A DNA stretch of 33,666 bases from Alphaproteobacteria bacterium (lineage in GTDB: Bacteria > Pseudomonadota > Alphaproteobacteria > UBA1280 > UBA6503), in contig JAJFIW010000001.1 of NCBI GenBank assembly GCA_021774615.1, positions 1 to 33,666 on the forward strand, in the 5' to 3' direction. Under the pieces are notes generated by a model that searched no databases, was not told the origin of the DNA, and saw nothing but the letters and a program-made list of their open reading frames with translations. Position 1 is the stretch's first letter, and every line of letters begins with the position of its first letter. A program made the position numbers and the translations under genes. Positions 8,551 through 17,550 of the stretch are shown in pieces.

Positions 8551-8600
8551 ATAACGGTGGCTTGATTTTCATCAAGGATGGCAGCCCAAGTCACCGTTAT
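8551..8600. repeat. 14-bp inverted repeat overlapping the narG FNR box and -10
   Basis: Positions 8551-8564 pair with 8587-8600 over 14 base pairs with a single G-U wobble, leaving a 22-nt loop. The left arm includes the first three bases of the FNR box and the right arm overlaps the predicted -10. In a narK2 read-through transcript it would fold into a strong hairpin; no U-tract follows, so it is not a plain terminator. Confidence 0.65.
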
Positions 8601-8603
8601 CTT
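8562..8603 (+). promoter_or_regulatory. FNR/DNR box (8562-8575) plus -10 for narG
   Basis: TTGAT-TTTC-ATCAA is a perfect half-site pair centred at 8568.5. TATCTT at 8598-8603 (4/6) starts 29.5 bp from the centre, placing a transcript start near 8610 and a leader of about 29 nt. An internal promoter here lets narGHJI be made independently of narK1K2. Confidence 0.72.
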
Positions 8604-8638
8604 ACTGCTATATTACTATAAAGGAGTTACGCATACCC

Positions 8639-11600
8639 ATGAGTTATTTTATCGACAGAATAAGTTACTTCAGCCAAAAACGAGAGGAATTCTCTAATGG
8701 TCATGGCGTAACAACCGATGAAAACCGCAGCTGGGAAGATGGCTACCGTAGCCGTTGGGCACACGATAAAATTGTTCGTTCTACTCATGGTGTAAACTGT
8801 ACTGGTTCTTGCTCGTGGAAGATTTATGTTAAAAATGGTCTTATTACTTGGGAAACTCAACAAACCGACTACCCTCGTACTCGCCCAGATTTACCTAACC
8901 ACGAGCCTCGCGGTTGCTCTCGTGGTGCTAGTTATAGCTGGTATATTTACTCGGCTAACCGCCTAAAATACCCAATGGTTCGTAAACGTTTGCTTAAATT
9001 ATGGCGTGAAGTTAAAGAACAAGTTGGTGGCGACCCTGTTACTGCTTGGGGGGTTATCCAAGCTGATGAAACACTACGTAAATCATACCAAGAAGTACGT
9101 GGCCGTGGTGGTTTTGTCCGTGCAAGCTGGGACGAGGCAAACGAAATAGCTGCTGCTGCTAATATCTATACCATTAAAAAACATGGACCTGACCGTGTTA
9201 TTGGTTTTTCTCCTATTCCAGCGATGTCTATGGTTTCTTATGCTGCAGGCTCTCGCTACTTATCGCTTATTGGTGGCGTATGCATGAGTTTTTACGACTG
9301 GTACTGCGACCTGCCGCCAGCATCACCACAAACATGGGGCGAGCAAACAGATGTACCTGAAAGTGCGGACTGGTATAACTCTGGATTTATTATGATGTGG
9401 GGTTCTAACGTTCCGCAAACTCGTACGCCTGACGCCCACTTTATGACCGAAGCTAGGTATAAAGGAACCCAAGTTGTTAGCATTACACCCGACTATTCAG
9501 AAGCGTCAAAATTTGGCGATATTTGGCTAAACCCTCGCCAAGGTACAGACGCTGCAATGGGTATGGCAATGGGGCATGTTATCCTTAAAGAGTTCCATTT
9601 AGAAAACCCATCTAAATACTTTGATGACTACTCCCGTACCTACACCGATATGCCATTCCTAGTTAAGCTAGAAAAACAAGGTAACCGCTATGTTCCTGGC
9701 CGTATGGTGCGTGCATCAGATTTTGCTGGAGATTTAGACGAGAAAACTAACCCCGAATGGAAAACAGTTTGTTTTGATGAAAATACTGGCGACATAACAG
9801 TCCCAACAGGTTCGATTGGTTTTCGTTGGGGTGATGACGGCAAATGGAACATTAAACCAACCAATGCTAAAACAAATAAAACTATCCGCCCTCGTAAAAC
9901 ACTACTAGGTGACCATGAAGACATATTATCTGTAGGTTTCCCTTATTTTGGCGGTGAAAAGCATGAACATAACTATTTTAAAGAAAGTACCCGCGAGGAT
10001 ATCTTAGACAGAAATATTCCTGTTAAATACTTAAAATTAGGTGGCAAGAAAGTTGCTGTCGCCAGCGTATTTGATTTGCTCTGCGCTAACTACGGTATTG
10101 CCCGTGACGGCCTTGGTGGCGACCATGTTGCAACTTGTTATGAAGACAACATCCCCTACACACCAGCATGGCAAGAACATATTACAGGCGTTAAAGCACA
10201 ACAAGTAACCGAAGTTGCCCGCGCTTTTGCACAAAATGCCCACGACACTAACGGTAAATCGATGATTATCATCGGTGCTGCCATGAACCACTGGTACCAC
10301 ATGGACATGAACTACCGTGCCGCTATTAATATGCTGGTATTCTGCGGTTGTATTGGGCAATCTGGTGGCGGTTGGGCACATTACGTTGGCCAAGAAAAAC
10401 TAAGGCCACAAACAGGTTGGCTGCCGCTTGCATTTGCCTTGGACTGGCAGCGGCCGCCACGCCAACAGAACTCTACATCGTTTTTCTATGCCCACACCGA
10501 CCAGTGGCGCTACGAAACACTAGATGTATCGGAAGTTCTGTCGCCATTAGCAGACAAATCTAAATGGCAAGGCTCGCTTATCGATTGTAATATCCGTGCT
10601 GAACGCATGGGTTGGTTGCCATCTGCCCCGCAGCTACAAGAAAACCCATTAGAACTAGTTAAACAAGCAGAAGCCGCAAATAAAGACCCTATCGAGCATG
10701 TACTAGGTAGGCTTAAAACTGGTGATTTACGGATGTCTTGCGAAGATCCTGATGCCCCACAAAACTGGCCTCGGAACATGTTTGTGTGGCGTTCTAATAT
10801 TTTGGGTTCTAGTGGTAAAGGGCACGAGTATTTCCTTAAACACTTCCTAGGCACACAACACGGTGTACAAGGCAAAGACTTGGGCGCAGAAGGCAAAACA
10901 AACTCTGCCGAAGTTGTTTGGCACGATGAAGCACCCGAAGGCAAGCTAGACCTTGTAGTAACACTAGATTTTAGAATGTCTACTACTTGTATGTATTCGG
11001 ACATTGTTTTACCTACTGCCAGTTGGTACGAGAAAAATGATTTAAATACGTCAGATATGCACCCATTTATTCATCCGCTATCAAAAGCGATTGACCCTGT
11101 CTGGCAAAGCAAATCAGACTGGGATATTTATAAAAATATTGCTAAAAAATTCTCTGAACTAAGCGTAGGGCATTTAGGTGTTGAGAAAGAAGTTGTACTT
11201 ACCCCTATCCAGCACGACACCCCCGGTGAACTTGCCCAAAATGACGTTAAAGAATGGCGTAAAGGCGAGTGTGAGCTTATTCCAGGTAAAACTATGCCAG
11301 CCATGAAAGTTGTAGAACGCGACTACCCTGCAACTTACGAACGCTTTACATCGCTAGGGCCATTAATGGAAAAACTTGGTAATGGTGGTAAAGGCATTGG
11401 CTGGAACACCGAACACGAGGTTGATTTCCTTAAAAAACTAAATGGTGAAAAAGACGGTAGGGTTAAAATCGAAACCGATATTGATGCTTGTGAAATAGTG
11501 TTAACCCTTGCACCCGAAACCAATGGTGAAGTAGCGGTTAAAAGTTGGAAAGCATTAAGTAAAATCACAGGTCGGGATCATACCCACCTTGCTTTACCAA

Positions 11601-12370
11601 AAGAAGACGAAAAAATCCGCTTCCACGATATCCAAGCGCAGCCGAGAAAAATTATCAGCTCGCCAACATGGAGCGGTATTGAATCGGAAAAAGTTTGTTA
11701 TAACGCTGGTTATACCAATGTCCACGAGTATATCCCATGGCGGACTTTAACAGGTAGGCAGCAGCTTTACCAAGACCACCCTTGGATGATTGACTTCGGC
11801 GAAGCTCTAGTGTCATACCGCCCACCGATTAATACTAATACGGTGCAGAGCATGCTTGATAAGCATGGGGATGAGTCACCAACTATTTTGTTGAATTTCA
11901 TCACACCACACCAAAAATGGGGTATTCACTCGACCTATAGTGACAACCTCCATATGTTGACTTTGTCTCGTGGTGGCCCAATTGTTTGGTTAAGCGAAAC
12001 TGATGCCAATAAAATTGGTATCGAAGATAATGATTGGCTAGAGGTATTTAACACTAATGGCGCAATTATGGCTCGTGCCGTTGTTTCGCAACGGGTGAAC
12101 GAAGGCATGCTTATGATGTACCACGCTCAAGAAAAAATTGTGAATACTCCAGGCAGTAGAATTACAAATGCTCGTGGTGGTATTCATAACTCTGTTACCC
12201 GAGCAACAGTTAAACCAACTCATATGATTGGTGGCTACGCGCAACTATCCTATGGGTTTAATTATTATGGCACAGTTGGCTCTAACCGAGACGAATTTGT
12301 CATCGTACGTAAAGCAGAAGCAGTCGACTGGTTGGAAGAACCATTAGCGCAGCAAGTGGAAGGAAAATAA
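8639..12370 (+). CDS. narG: Respiratory nitrate reductase alpha subunit
   Basis: The catalytic subunit binds bis-MGD and the FS0 4Fe-4S cluster and reduces nitrate to nitrite on the cytoplasmic side of the inner membrane. The FS0 ligands are H50, C54, C58 and C93, at positions equal to those of E. coli NarG. The SFYDWYCDLPPASP segment holds D220, equivalent to the Mo-ligating aspartate (D222 in E. coli). The 1243-aa length is normal and the N-terminus shows the short MSYFIDRISYF leader typical of NarG, without a cleaved Tat peptide. The ATG follows AAAGGAG by a 12-bp spacer. narH starts 2 bp after the stop codon. Confidence 0.98.
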   Translation: MSYFIDRISYFSQKREEFSNGHGVTTDENRSWEDGYRSRWAHDKIVRSTHGVNCTGSCSWKIYVKNGLITWETQQTDYPRTRPDLPNHEPRGCSRGASYSWYIYSANRLKYPMVRKRLLKLWREVKEQVGGDPVTAWGVIQADETLRKSYQEVRGRGGFVRASWDEANEIAAAANIYTIKKHGPDRVIGFSPIPAMSMVSYAAGSRYLSLIGGVCMSFYDWYCDLPPASPQTWGEQTDVPESADWYNSGFIMMWGSNVPQTRTPDAHFMTEARYKGTQVVSITPDYSEASKFGDIWLNPRQGTDAAMGMAMGHVILKEFHLENPSKYFDDYSRTYTDMPFLVKLEKQGNRYVPGRMVRASDFAGDLDEKTNPEWKTVCFDENTGDITVPTGSIGFRWGDDGKWNIKPTNAKTNKTIRPRKTLLGDHEDILSVGFPYFGGEKHEHNYFKESTREDILDRNIPVKYLKLGGKKVAVASVFDLLCANYGIARDGLGGDHVATCYEDNIPYTPAWQEHITGVKAQQVTEVARAFAQNAHDTNGKSMIIIGAAMNHWYHMDMNYRAAINMLVFCGCIGQSGGGWAHYVGQEKLRPQTGWLPLAFALDWQRPPRQQNSTSFFYAHTDQWRYETLDVSEVLSPLADKSKWQGSLIDCNIRAERMGWLPSAPQLQENPLELVKQAEAANKDPIEHVLGRLKTGDLRMSCEDPDAPQNWPRNMFVWRSNILGSSGKGHEYFLKHFLGTQHGVQGKDLGAEGKTNSAEVVWHDEAPEGKLDLVVTLDFRMSTTCMYSDIVLPTASWYEKNDLNTSDMHPFIHPLSKAIDPVWQSKSDWDIYKNIAKKFSELSVGHLGVEKEVVLTPIQHDTPGELAQNDVKEWRKGECELIPGKTMPAMKVVERDYPATYERFTSLGPLMEKLGNGGKGIGWNTEHEVDFLKKLNGEKDGRVKIETDIDACEIVLTLAPETNGEVAVKSWKALSKITGRDHTHLALPKEDEKIRFHDIQAQPRKIISSPTWSGIESEKVCYNAGYTNVHEYIPWRTLTGRQQLYQDHPWMIDFGEALVSYRPPINTNTVQSMLDKHGDESPTILLNFITPHQKWGIHSTYSDNLHMLTLSRGGPIVWLSETDANKIGIEDNDWLEVFNTNGAIMARAVVSQRVNEGMLMMYHAQEKIVNTPGSRITNARGGIHNSVTRATVKPTHMIGGYAQLSYGFNYYGTVGSNRDEFVIVRKAEAVDWLEEPLAQQVEGK

Positions 12371-12372
12371 CA

Positions 12373-14013
12373 ATGAAAGTACGCGCGCAAATAGGCATGG
12401 TGCTAAACCTCGATAAATGTATCGGTTGCCATACATGCTCTGTAACCTGTAAAAACGTTTGGACATCTCGCTCTGGGGTTGAGTACGCTTGGTTTAACAA
12501 CGTAGAAACAAAACCCGGTGTTGGTTACCCTAAAGAGTGGGAAAACCAAGACAAATGGAAAGGTGGCTGGAGCCGTAAAGCAAATGGTAAAATAGAGCCT
12601 AAACAAGGCGCACGTTGGCGCATTTTGGCAAATATTTTTGGTAACCCTTACTTGCCTGAAATTGATGATTACTACGAACCATTTACCTTTGACTACGACC
12701 ACCTACAAAAAGCCCCTGAAGGTAAAGCAATGCCAACAGCTCGCCCACGGTCGCTTATTACAGGTCAACGGATGGAAAAAATCAACTGGGGTCCAAACTG
12801 GGAAGAAATCCTAGGAACCGAGTTTGACAAACGTAAGAAAGATTACAACTTTAAAGATATCGAAAAGGAAATGTACGGACAGTTCGAAAATACATTTATG
12901 ATGTATTTACCTCGACTATGCGAACATTGCTTAAATCCAACTTGTGTAGCATCTTGCCCGTCAGGCTCTATTTACAAACGTGAAGAAGATGGAATTGTGC
13001 TAGTTGACCAAGACAAATGCCGTGGTTGGCGGATGTGTATTTCTGGTTGCCCATACAAAAAAATCTACTATAACTGGAAATCTGGTAAAGCTGAAAAATG
13101 TACTTTCTGCTACCCTCGAATTGAAAATGGCGAGCCTACTGTATGCTCTGAAACATGTGTGGGTCGTATCCGTTATTTAGGCGTTGTGTTGTACGATGCC
13201 GACCGTATCGAAGAAGCTGCAAGCGTTCCTGATGAGGGTGATCTATACCAAAGCCAATGCGATATTTTCCTAGACCCACATGACCCAGAGGTTATTGCCC
13301 AAGCACGTAAAGATGGCATCCCCGACAACTGGATTGATGGCGCGCAAAACTCGCCAGTATATAAAATGGCGATTGACTGGAAAGTGGCGTTCCCTCTTCA
13401 CCCTGAATATAGAACCCTGCCAATGGTTTGGTATATCCCACCATTGTCGCCAGTGCAAGCAGCAGCAGCTGAGGGTAAAATCGCTACTACTAAAGATGGC
13501 ATTATGCCCGATATTAATGATATGCGCATTCCTGTTAAATACCTTGCAAACCTACTAACTGCTGGTAAAGAAGACCCAATCCGCTTGGCTCTAAAACGGA
13601 TGCTGACCATGCGCGAATACATGCGCAGTAAACTAGTTTTAGGCAAACCAAAGCTAGAACTATTAGATGAAGCCGGCTTAACAACTGATTTAGTCGAAGA
13701 CATGTATAAAATCATGGCGATTGCTAACTACGAAGACCGCTATGTTATCCCAACAGGGCACCGCGAAGAAACACTCGACGCCTTTGGCGAAAGTGGCGGC
13801 TGTGGCTTTAGTTTTGGTAATGGTTGTTCTAGCCATAGCAACAGCACTGTTGACTTGTTCGACAGCCCTAAACAGTCACGTGGGCGCTCTGGCTCTACAG
13901 CAGACAACAGGGTAAACACCATTTTCGAGCGTGAAAAATATGAAGTAACTGTTCGTATTGAAGCCGAAAAAGACAAATCTGGCTGCGGTGGTGGCGGATG
14001 CGGATGCAAGTAA
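12373..14013 (+). CDS. narH: Respiratory nitrate reductase beta subunit (Fe-S)
   Basis: NarH carries four Fe-S clusters that wire NarI to NarG. The first cysteine group is CIGCHTCSVTC (C16, C19, C22, C26), another is CEHCLNPTCVASCP, and CRGWRMCISGCP shows the tryptophan in place of a cysteine that makes one cluster 3Fe-4S. The expected GCGFSFGNGC segment lies near residue 475. The protein is 546 aa, longer than E. coli NarH (512). The excess is a C-terminal tail of about 50 residues that is charged and ends in KSGCGGGGCGCK with three cysteines (C538, C543, C545). That tail is not part of the usual cluster ligands. Confidence 0.97.
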   Translation: MKVRAQIGMVLNLDKCIGCHTCSVTCKNVWTSRSGVEYAWFNNVETKPGVGYPKEWENQDKWKGGWSRKANGKIEPKQGARWRILANIFGNPYLPEIDDYYEPFTFDYDHLQKAPEGKAMPTARPRSLITGQRMEKINWGPNWEEILGTEFDKRKKDYNFKDIEKEMYGQFENTFMMYLPRLCEHCLNPTCVASCPSGSIYKREEDGIVLVDQDKCRGWRMCISGCPYKKIYYNWKSGKAEKCTFCYPRIENGEPTVCSETCVGRIRYLGVVLYDADRIEEAASVPDEGDLYQSQCDIFLDPHDPEVIAQARKDGIPDNWIDGAQNSPVYKMAIDWKVAFPLHPEYRTLPMVWYIPPLSPVQAAAAEGKIATTKDGIMPDINDMRIPVKYLANLLTAGKEDPIRLALKRMLTMREYMRSKLVLGKPKLELLDEAGLTTDLVEDMYKIMAIANYEDRYVIPTGHREETLDAFGESGGCGFSFGNGCSSHSNSTVDLFDSPKQSRGRSGSTADNRVNTIFEREKYEVTVRIEAEKDKSGCGGGGCGCK

Positions 14014-14033
14014 TTAGGAAAGGATAAAATATT

Positions 14034-14729
14034 ATGAGAACCTTAAAAGTACTTGGTTTTTTATTAACCTATCCAAGTGTAGAACAGCGCGAGGCATTGG
14101 CAGAATGTGGCGAAATTATACGCTTTGAGAAAATGCTCTCTGAAACATCTATTTCGGGTTTAGAAACACTTTTAGACTCGCTAGAAAGTACGGATCTTTT
14201 TGATCTCCAAGAAGAGTATGTAAACTTGTTTGACCGCACTCCCTCTTTATCATTACACCTTTTCGAGCACGTCCACGGTGACGGGCGCGAACGGGGGCAA
14301 GCTCTTGCTGATTTAGCAAATATTTACGAGCAAGCAGGCATGACAATTAACACGGCCGAAACACCAGACTATTTACCGCTATTTTTAGAGTATTTGTCAA
14401 CCTTGCCACCACAAGACCGCACCGAAAACTTAAATGGTGTTGTGGATATTCTGTCAGCCATTGGTGAACGCCTAAAAAACAGAAGTAGTTCGTATGCAGC
14501 CATTTTTGAAGCGTTGATTGATAATGCTTCCCGCAAGCCAGAAGTAGCAAAAGTTGCAGTAGCTTTACAAAAAGAGTCTGGCGAAGTTCCTACATTTAAA
14601 AAGATGGATGAAGAATGGGAAGAGCAATTTGCTTTTGCAAACCCCGACCAAGGCAACGATAGCGCATGTCCAAAAGCAGAAGATATGCTCGCTCGTATGA
14701 CCCCAACCCAAAAAGGCGCAAGAAAATGA
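14034..14729 (+). CDS. narJ: Nitrate reductase assembly chaperone NarJ
   Basis: NarJ is a cytoplasmic helical chaperone that holds apo-NarGH until Moco and the FS0 cluster are inserted. The segment LSLHLFEHVHGDGRERGQAL near residue 75 is the most conserved part of the family. Length (231 aa) is normal. An AAAGGA Shine-Dalgarno precedes the ATG. The stop codon TGA overlaps the narI ATG as ATGA. Confidence 0.96.
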   Translation: MRTLKVLGFLLTYPSVEQREALAECGEIIRFEKMLSETSISGLETLLDSLESTDLFDLQEEYVNLFDRTPSLSLHLFEHVHGDGRERGQALADLANIYEQAGMTINTAETPDYLPLFLEYLSTLPPQDRTENLNGVVDILSAIGERLKNRSSSYAAIFEALIDNASRKPEVAKVAVALQKESGEVPTFKKMDEEWEEQFAFANPDQGNDSACPKAEDMLARMTPTQKGARK

Positions 14730-15412
14730 TACTTACATTAGATTACTTTTTATTCCAAATTTTCCCTTATATTGCCGTTTCATTTTTTGTATTCGGTAGT
14801 ATTTTACGCTTTGACCGTGACCCATACTCTTGGCGCACAAAGTCAAGCCAGCTTTTGCGCCGCAAACAGCTTATCTTAGGTAGTATTTTATTTCATCTAG
14901 GTATTCTAGTTATTTTATTAGGGCATGCTGTAGGGTTGTTAACTCCGATTGCAGTTTTTGATGCAATGGGTATTTCGCACGCGACTAAACAAATGATGGC
15001 AATTATTTTTGGCGGCCTTGCTGGAGTATTTTGTTTGATTGGCTTATGTATGCTTTTGCACCGTCGTCTGTTTGACCCCCGAATTAGAGTAAATAGCTCG
15101 TTTGCTGATATTGCAATATTAGTTCTTATATTAGCGCAGCTCCTTCTAGGACTATTTAGTATTTCTGTTTCTATGCAACATTTAGATGGTCACGAAATGG
15201 TTAAATTTATGGATTGGGCGCAACATATAGCGACTTTCCGTGGTGGCGCTTATGGCTATATTGTTGATGTTGCCCTAGTCTTCAAATTACACATTACACT
15301 TGGTTTGTTTATCCTACTGGTGTTCCCATTTACTAGGTTAGTCCATGCGTTAAGTGTACCTTTGGGATATATAACACGCCCCTATCAGATTGTAAGAAAG
15401 AGGGCATCATAA
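14726..15412 (+). CDS. narI: Nitrate reductase gamma subunit (cytochrome b)
   Basis: NarI is the membrane quinol oxidase subunit with two b haems. With the start at 14726 the protein has 228 residues and five hydrophobic segments. The four haem-ligand histidines show the exact family spacing: H57 and H67 (10 apart) in HLGILVILLGH, and H189 and H207 (18 apart) in the last helix. A longer in-frame version starting at 14666 would add 20 basic residues read inside narJ; the 4-bp ATGA coupling and the E. coli length of 225 favour the short form. Its stop overlaps the next start by one base. Confidence 0.96.
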   Translation: MILTLDYFLFQIFPYIAVSFFVFGSILRFDRDPYSWRTKSSQLLRRKQLILGSILFHLGILVILLGHAVGLLTPIAVFDAMGISHATKQMMAIIFGGLAGVFCLIGLCMLLHRRLFDPRIRVNSSFADIAILVLILAQLLLGLFSISVSMQHLDGHEMVKFMDWAQHIATFRGGAYGYIVDVALVFKLHITLGLFILLVFPFTRLVHALSVPLGYITRPYQIVRKRAS

Positions 15413-16203
15413 TGGAAAATAGCCCCTCAATAGACATTATTGTTAACGGTGTCCAAATAACTACTGATGAAATAGGCGCAGAGCTACAATACCACCCTGC
15501 TGAAAACCTTTTAGGTGCAAAGCACGAGGCAACACAAGCGCTAATAGTCCGTGAGTTATTACTACAAAAAGCTGCCGAGCTTGGTTTGTCTTCCCATGGT
15601 GAAGCTATTAAAAACCCTGATGAAATTATTGATATTTTACTTGAGAAAGAAATAACTATCCCTGAAGCTGATGAGGCTACATGCGAGCGCTATTACCAAA
15701 ACAATAAAGATAAGTTCATGACATCGCCATTATTTGATGTATCGCACATTCTTTACCTTGCCCCTCCAAGTAGCGATACAGCCCGTGAGCAAGCAGAAGA
15801 AAAAGCTGCCGAAACAATTGCAAAACTAAAAAAAGACCCAGCACTATTTGAAGCAATCGCTAAAAAAGAATCCGCATGTTCTTCAGCTGCCCAAAGTGGG
15901 CACTTAGGGCAAATTAGCAAAGGGCAAACTATGCCTGCTTTTGAAACTGCATTATTTAAAATGCAAGAAGGCGAGCTAAGTAAAACCCCTGTGGCTACAG
16001 AAGTTGGTTTTCATATAATCCGTGCCAATAACCGTGCAGACGGAGCACAGCTACCTTTTGAAACAGTGTCGCAATGGATTGGTGACTACTTAACCGAACA
16101 AAGTTGGCAAAAAGCTTTCCAGCAATATGTGCAGGTATTAGCAGGTAATGCTGATATTAAAGGCTTTGATTTTATAGGTGCAGACTCACCATTAATCCAG
16201 TAA
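15412..16203 (+). CDS. PpiC/parvulin-type peptidyl-prolyl isomerase of the nar operon
   Basis: A 263-aa protein with a helical N-terminal part and a parvulin domain at about 100-200 (DVSHILYLAPP, SGHLGQISKGQTMPAFE, GFHIIRANNR). No signal peptide is visible, so it should act in the cytoplasm, as NifM does for nitrogenase. A rotamase of this type follows narI in several Pseudomonas nar operons, which suggests it helps fold a Nar subunit; that role is inference. TAATG overlap with narI shows translational coupling. Confidence 0.85.
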   Translation: MENSPSIDIIVNGVQITTDEIGAELQYHPAENLLGAKHEATQALIVRELLLQKAAELGLSSHGEAIKNPDEIIDILLEKEITIPEADEATCERYYQNNKDKFMTSPLFDVSHILYLAPPSSDTAREQAEEKAAETIAKLKKDPALFEAIAKKESACSSAAQSGHLGQISKGQTMPAFETALFKMQEGELSKTPVATEVGFHIIRANNRADGAQLPFETVSQWIGDYLTEQSWQKAFQQYVQVLAGNADIKGFDFIGADSPLIQ

Positions 16204-16206
16204 AAT

Positions 16207-17550
16207 ATGCCCATGAAAAAAACACCAGAAGAACTTATTAGCAGCTACGATACACCTGTACCGCGCTATACAAGCTTCCCAACGGCTGTACAGTTTACAG
16301 CTGATATTCCACAAAGTTTTTACCATAAGCAACTAGGTGTATTGCTGGGTGATGAGCCTGTATCTATTTACATACACATCCCCTTTTGCCACAGCCTTTG
16401 CCATTATTGTGGTTGCCATACTAAAGTTGTGCATAATGCCACCCCAATTGAGAACTACATTAAATCTTTATTAGCAGAAATAGATCTTGCAGGGCAACAT
16501 CTACCAAACAAAATACCAGTAGCACGTGTTCATTTTGGTGGTGGTTCACCTAATTATGCCCATTCAAAAGAGATTAATAAAATACTAGATAGACTTGCTA
16601 AATACTTTAGCTTTTCTAACAAGACCGAAATTGATATAGAATGTGACCCTCGGCAACTTTCATCAGAAAAAATTACTGATTATGGCCGCCTTAAAGTTTC
16701 TAGAGTTAGCCTTGGCGTACAAGATTTTAACGTGGACGTACAACAAGCAGTAAACCGAGTTCAGTCTTTTGAGCTAATTAAAGAGCAAGTACAGTTATTT
16801 CGTACAGCCAACATTAAGCACATTAATTTTGACCTAATGGTGGGATTACCAAAGCAAACTCTTAAAACATTAGAGGAAACATTTACTAAAGCTCTAAGCC
16901 TGCAGCCTTCTAGAATTGCTGTTTTTCCTTACGCCCATGTACCATGGATGAAAAAACACCAGAAACTATTGGAAGCATACCCTTTGCCTAGCCCTAACCT
17001 ACGCTTTAAAATGACAGAGCTTGCGCATAATGTCATTACAAAAGCTGGTTATAAGTCTATCGGCATGGACCACTATGCACTACCAACAGACAGCCTTGCT
17101 AAAGCACAAAAAATAGGTAAGCTAAAACGTAACTTCCAAGGCTATACTGACGACATGGCACAAACCATGATTGGTTTTGGTGTTTCTGCAATTAGCCAGT
17201 TTGATGGTGTATATATTCAGAATAAAACTGACTCTATAGCATACCGTAAGGATATTACAGAGAATAAAAACCCAATAGAACGTGGTTGTATTTTATCTGA
17301 AGACGATAAAATACGGCGCATGCTTATTGAGCAATTATTGTGTAAATTCTCTGTTTATTTACCAGATTTCCCGACAATAGATGTGCCAAAAACAAAATTA
17401 GAACCTCTACAGGAAGATGGTATTGTTAAATTAACTCCAACAGACGTAATAATTACAGAACTTGGCAAACCATTTGCACGCATTGTTGCAGCCTCTTTTG
17501 ACCCATATTTAAGAGTAGACAAAGGAACTCGCCATGCAAAAGCTATTTAA
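16207..17550 (+). CDS. hemN: Oxygen-independent coproporphyrinogen III oxidase
   Basis: HemN is a radical SAM enzyme that decarboxylates coproporphyrinogen III without oxygen, so haem for NarI can be made under anoxia. The 4Fe-4S motif lies in HIPFCHSLCHYCGC near residues 58-71, preceded by the HemN-specific YDTPVPRYTSFPTAVQF, and RNFQGYT is present near 310. These mark true HemN rather than HemW. Length 447 aa is normal. Two ATG codons lie two codons apart at the start (16207 and 16213). The gene follows the isomerase by 3 bp and overlaps nnrS by 17 bp. Confidence 0.93.
   Translation: MPMKKTPEELISSYDTPVPRYTSFPTAVQFTADIPQSFYHKQLGVLLGDEPVSIYIHIPFCHSLCHYCGCHTKVVHNATPIENYIKSLLAEIDLAGQHLPNKIPVARVHFGGGSPNYAHSKEINKILDRLAKYFSFSNKTEIDIECDPRQLSSEKITDYGRLKVSRVSLGVQDFNVDVQQAVNRVQSFELIKEQVQLFRTANIKHINFDLMVGLPKQTLKTLEETFTKALSLQPSRIAVFPYAHVPWMKKHQKLLEAYPLPSPNLRFKMTELAHNVITKAGYKSIGMDHYALPTDSLAKAQKIGKLKRNFQGYTDDMAQTMIGFGVSAISQFDGVYIQNKTDSIAYRKDITENKNPIERGCILSEDDKIRRMLIEQLLCKFSVYLPDFPTIDVPKTKLEPLQEDGIVKLTPTDVIITELGKPFARIVAASFDPYLRVDKGTRHAKAI

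Noticed and set aside
8600-8641. NarL-type heptamers (TACTGCT, TACCCAT) before narG
   Set aside because: Heptamers of this low complexity are expected by chance, they are not in a 7-2-7 arrangement, and no narXL genes are present in the window.
14666-14725. In-frame N-terminal extension of NarI
   Set aside because: It lies wholly inside narJ, adds a very basic leader not seen in NarI proteins, and the ATG at 14726 is coupled by ATGA and gives the normal length.
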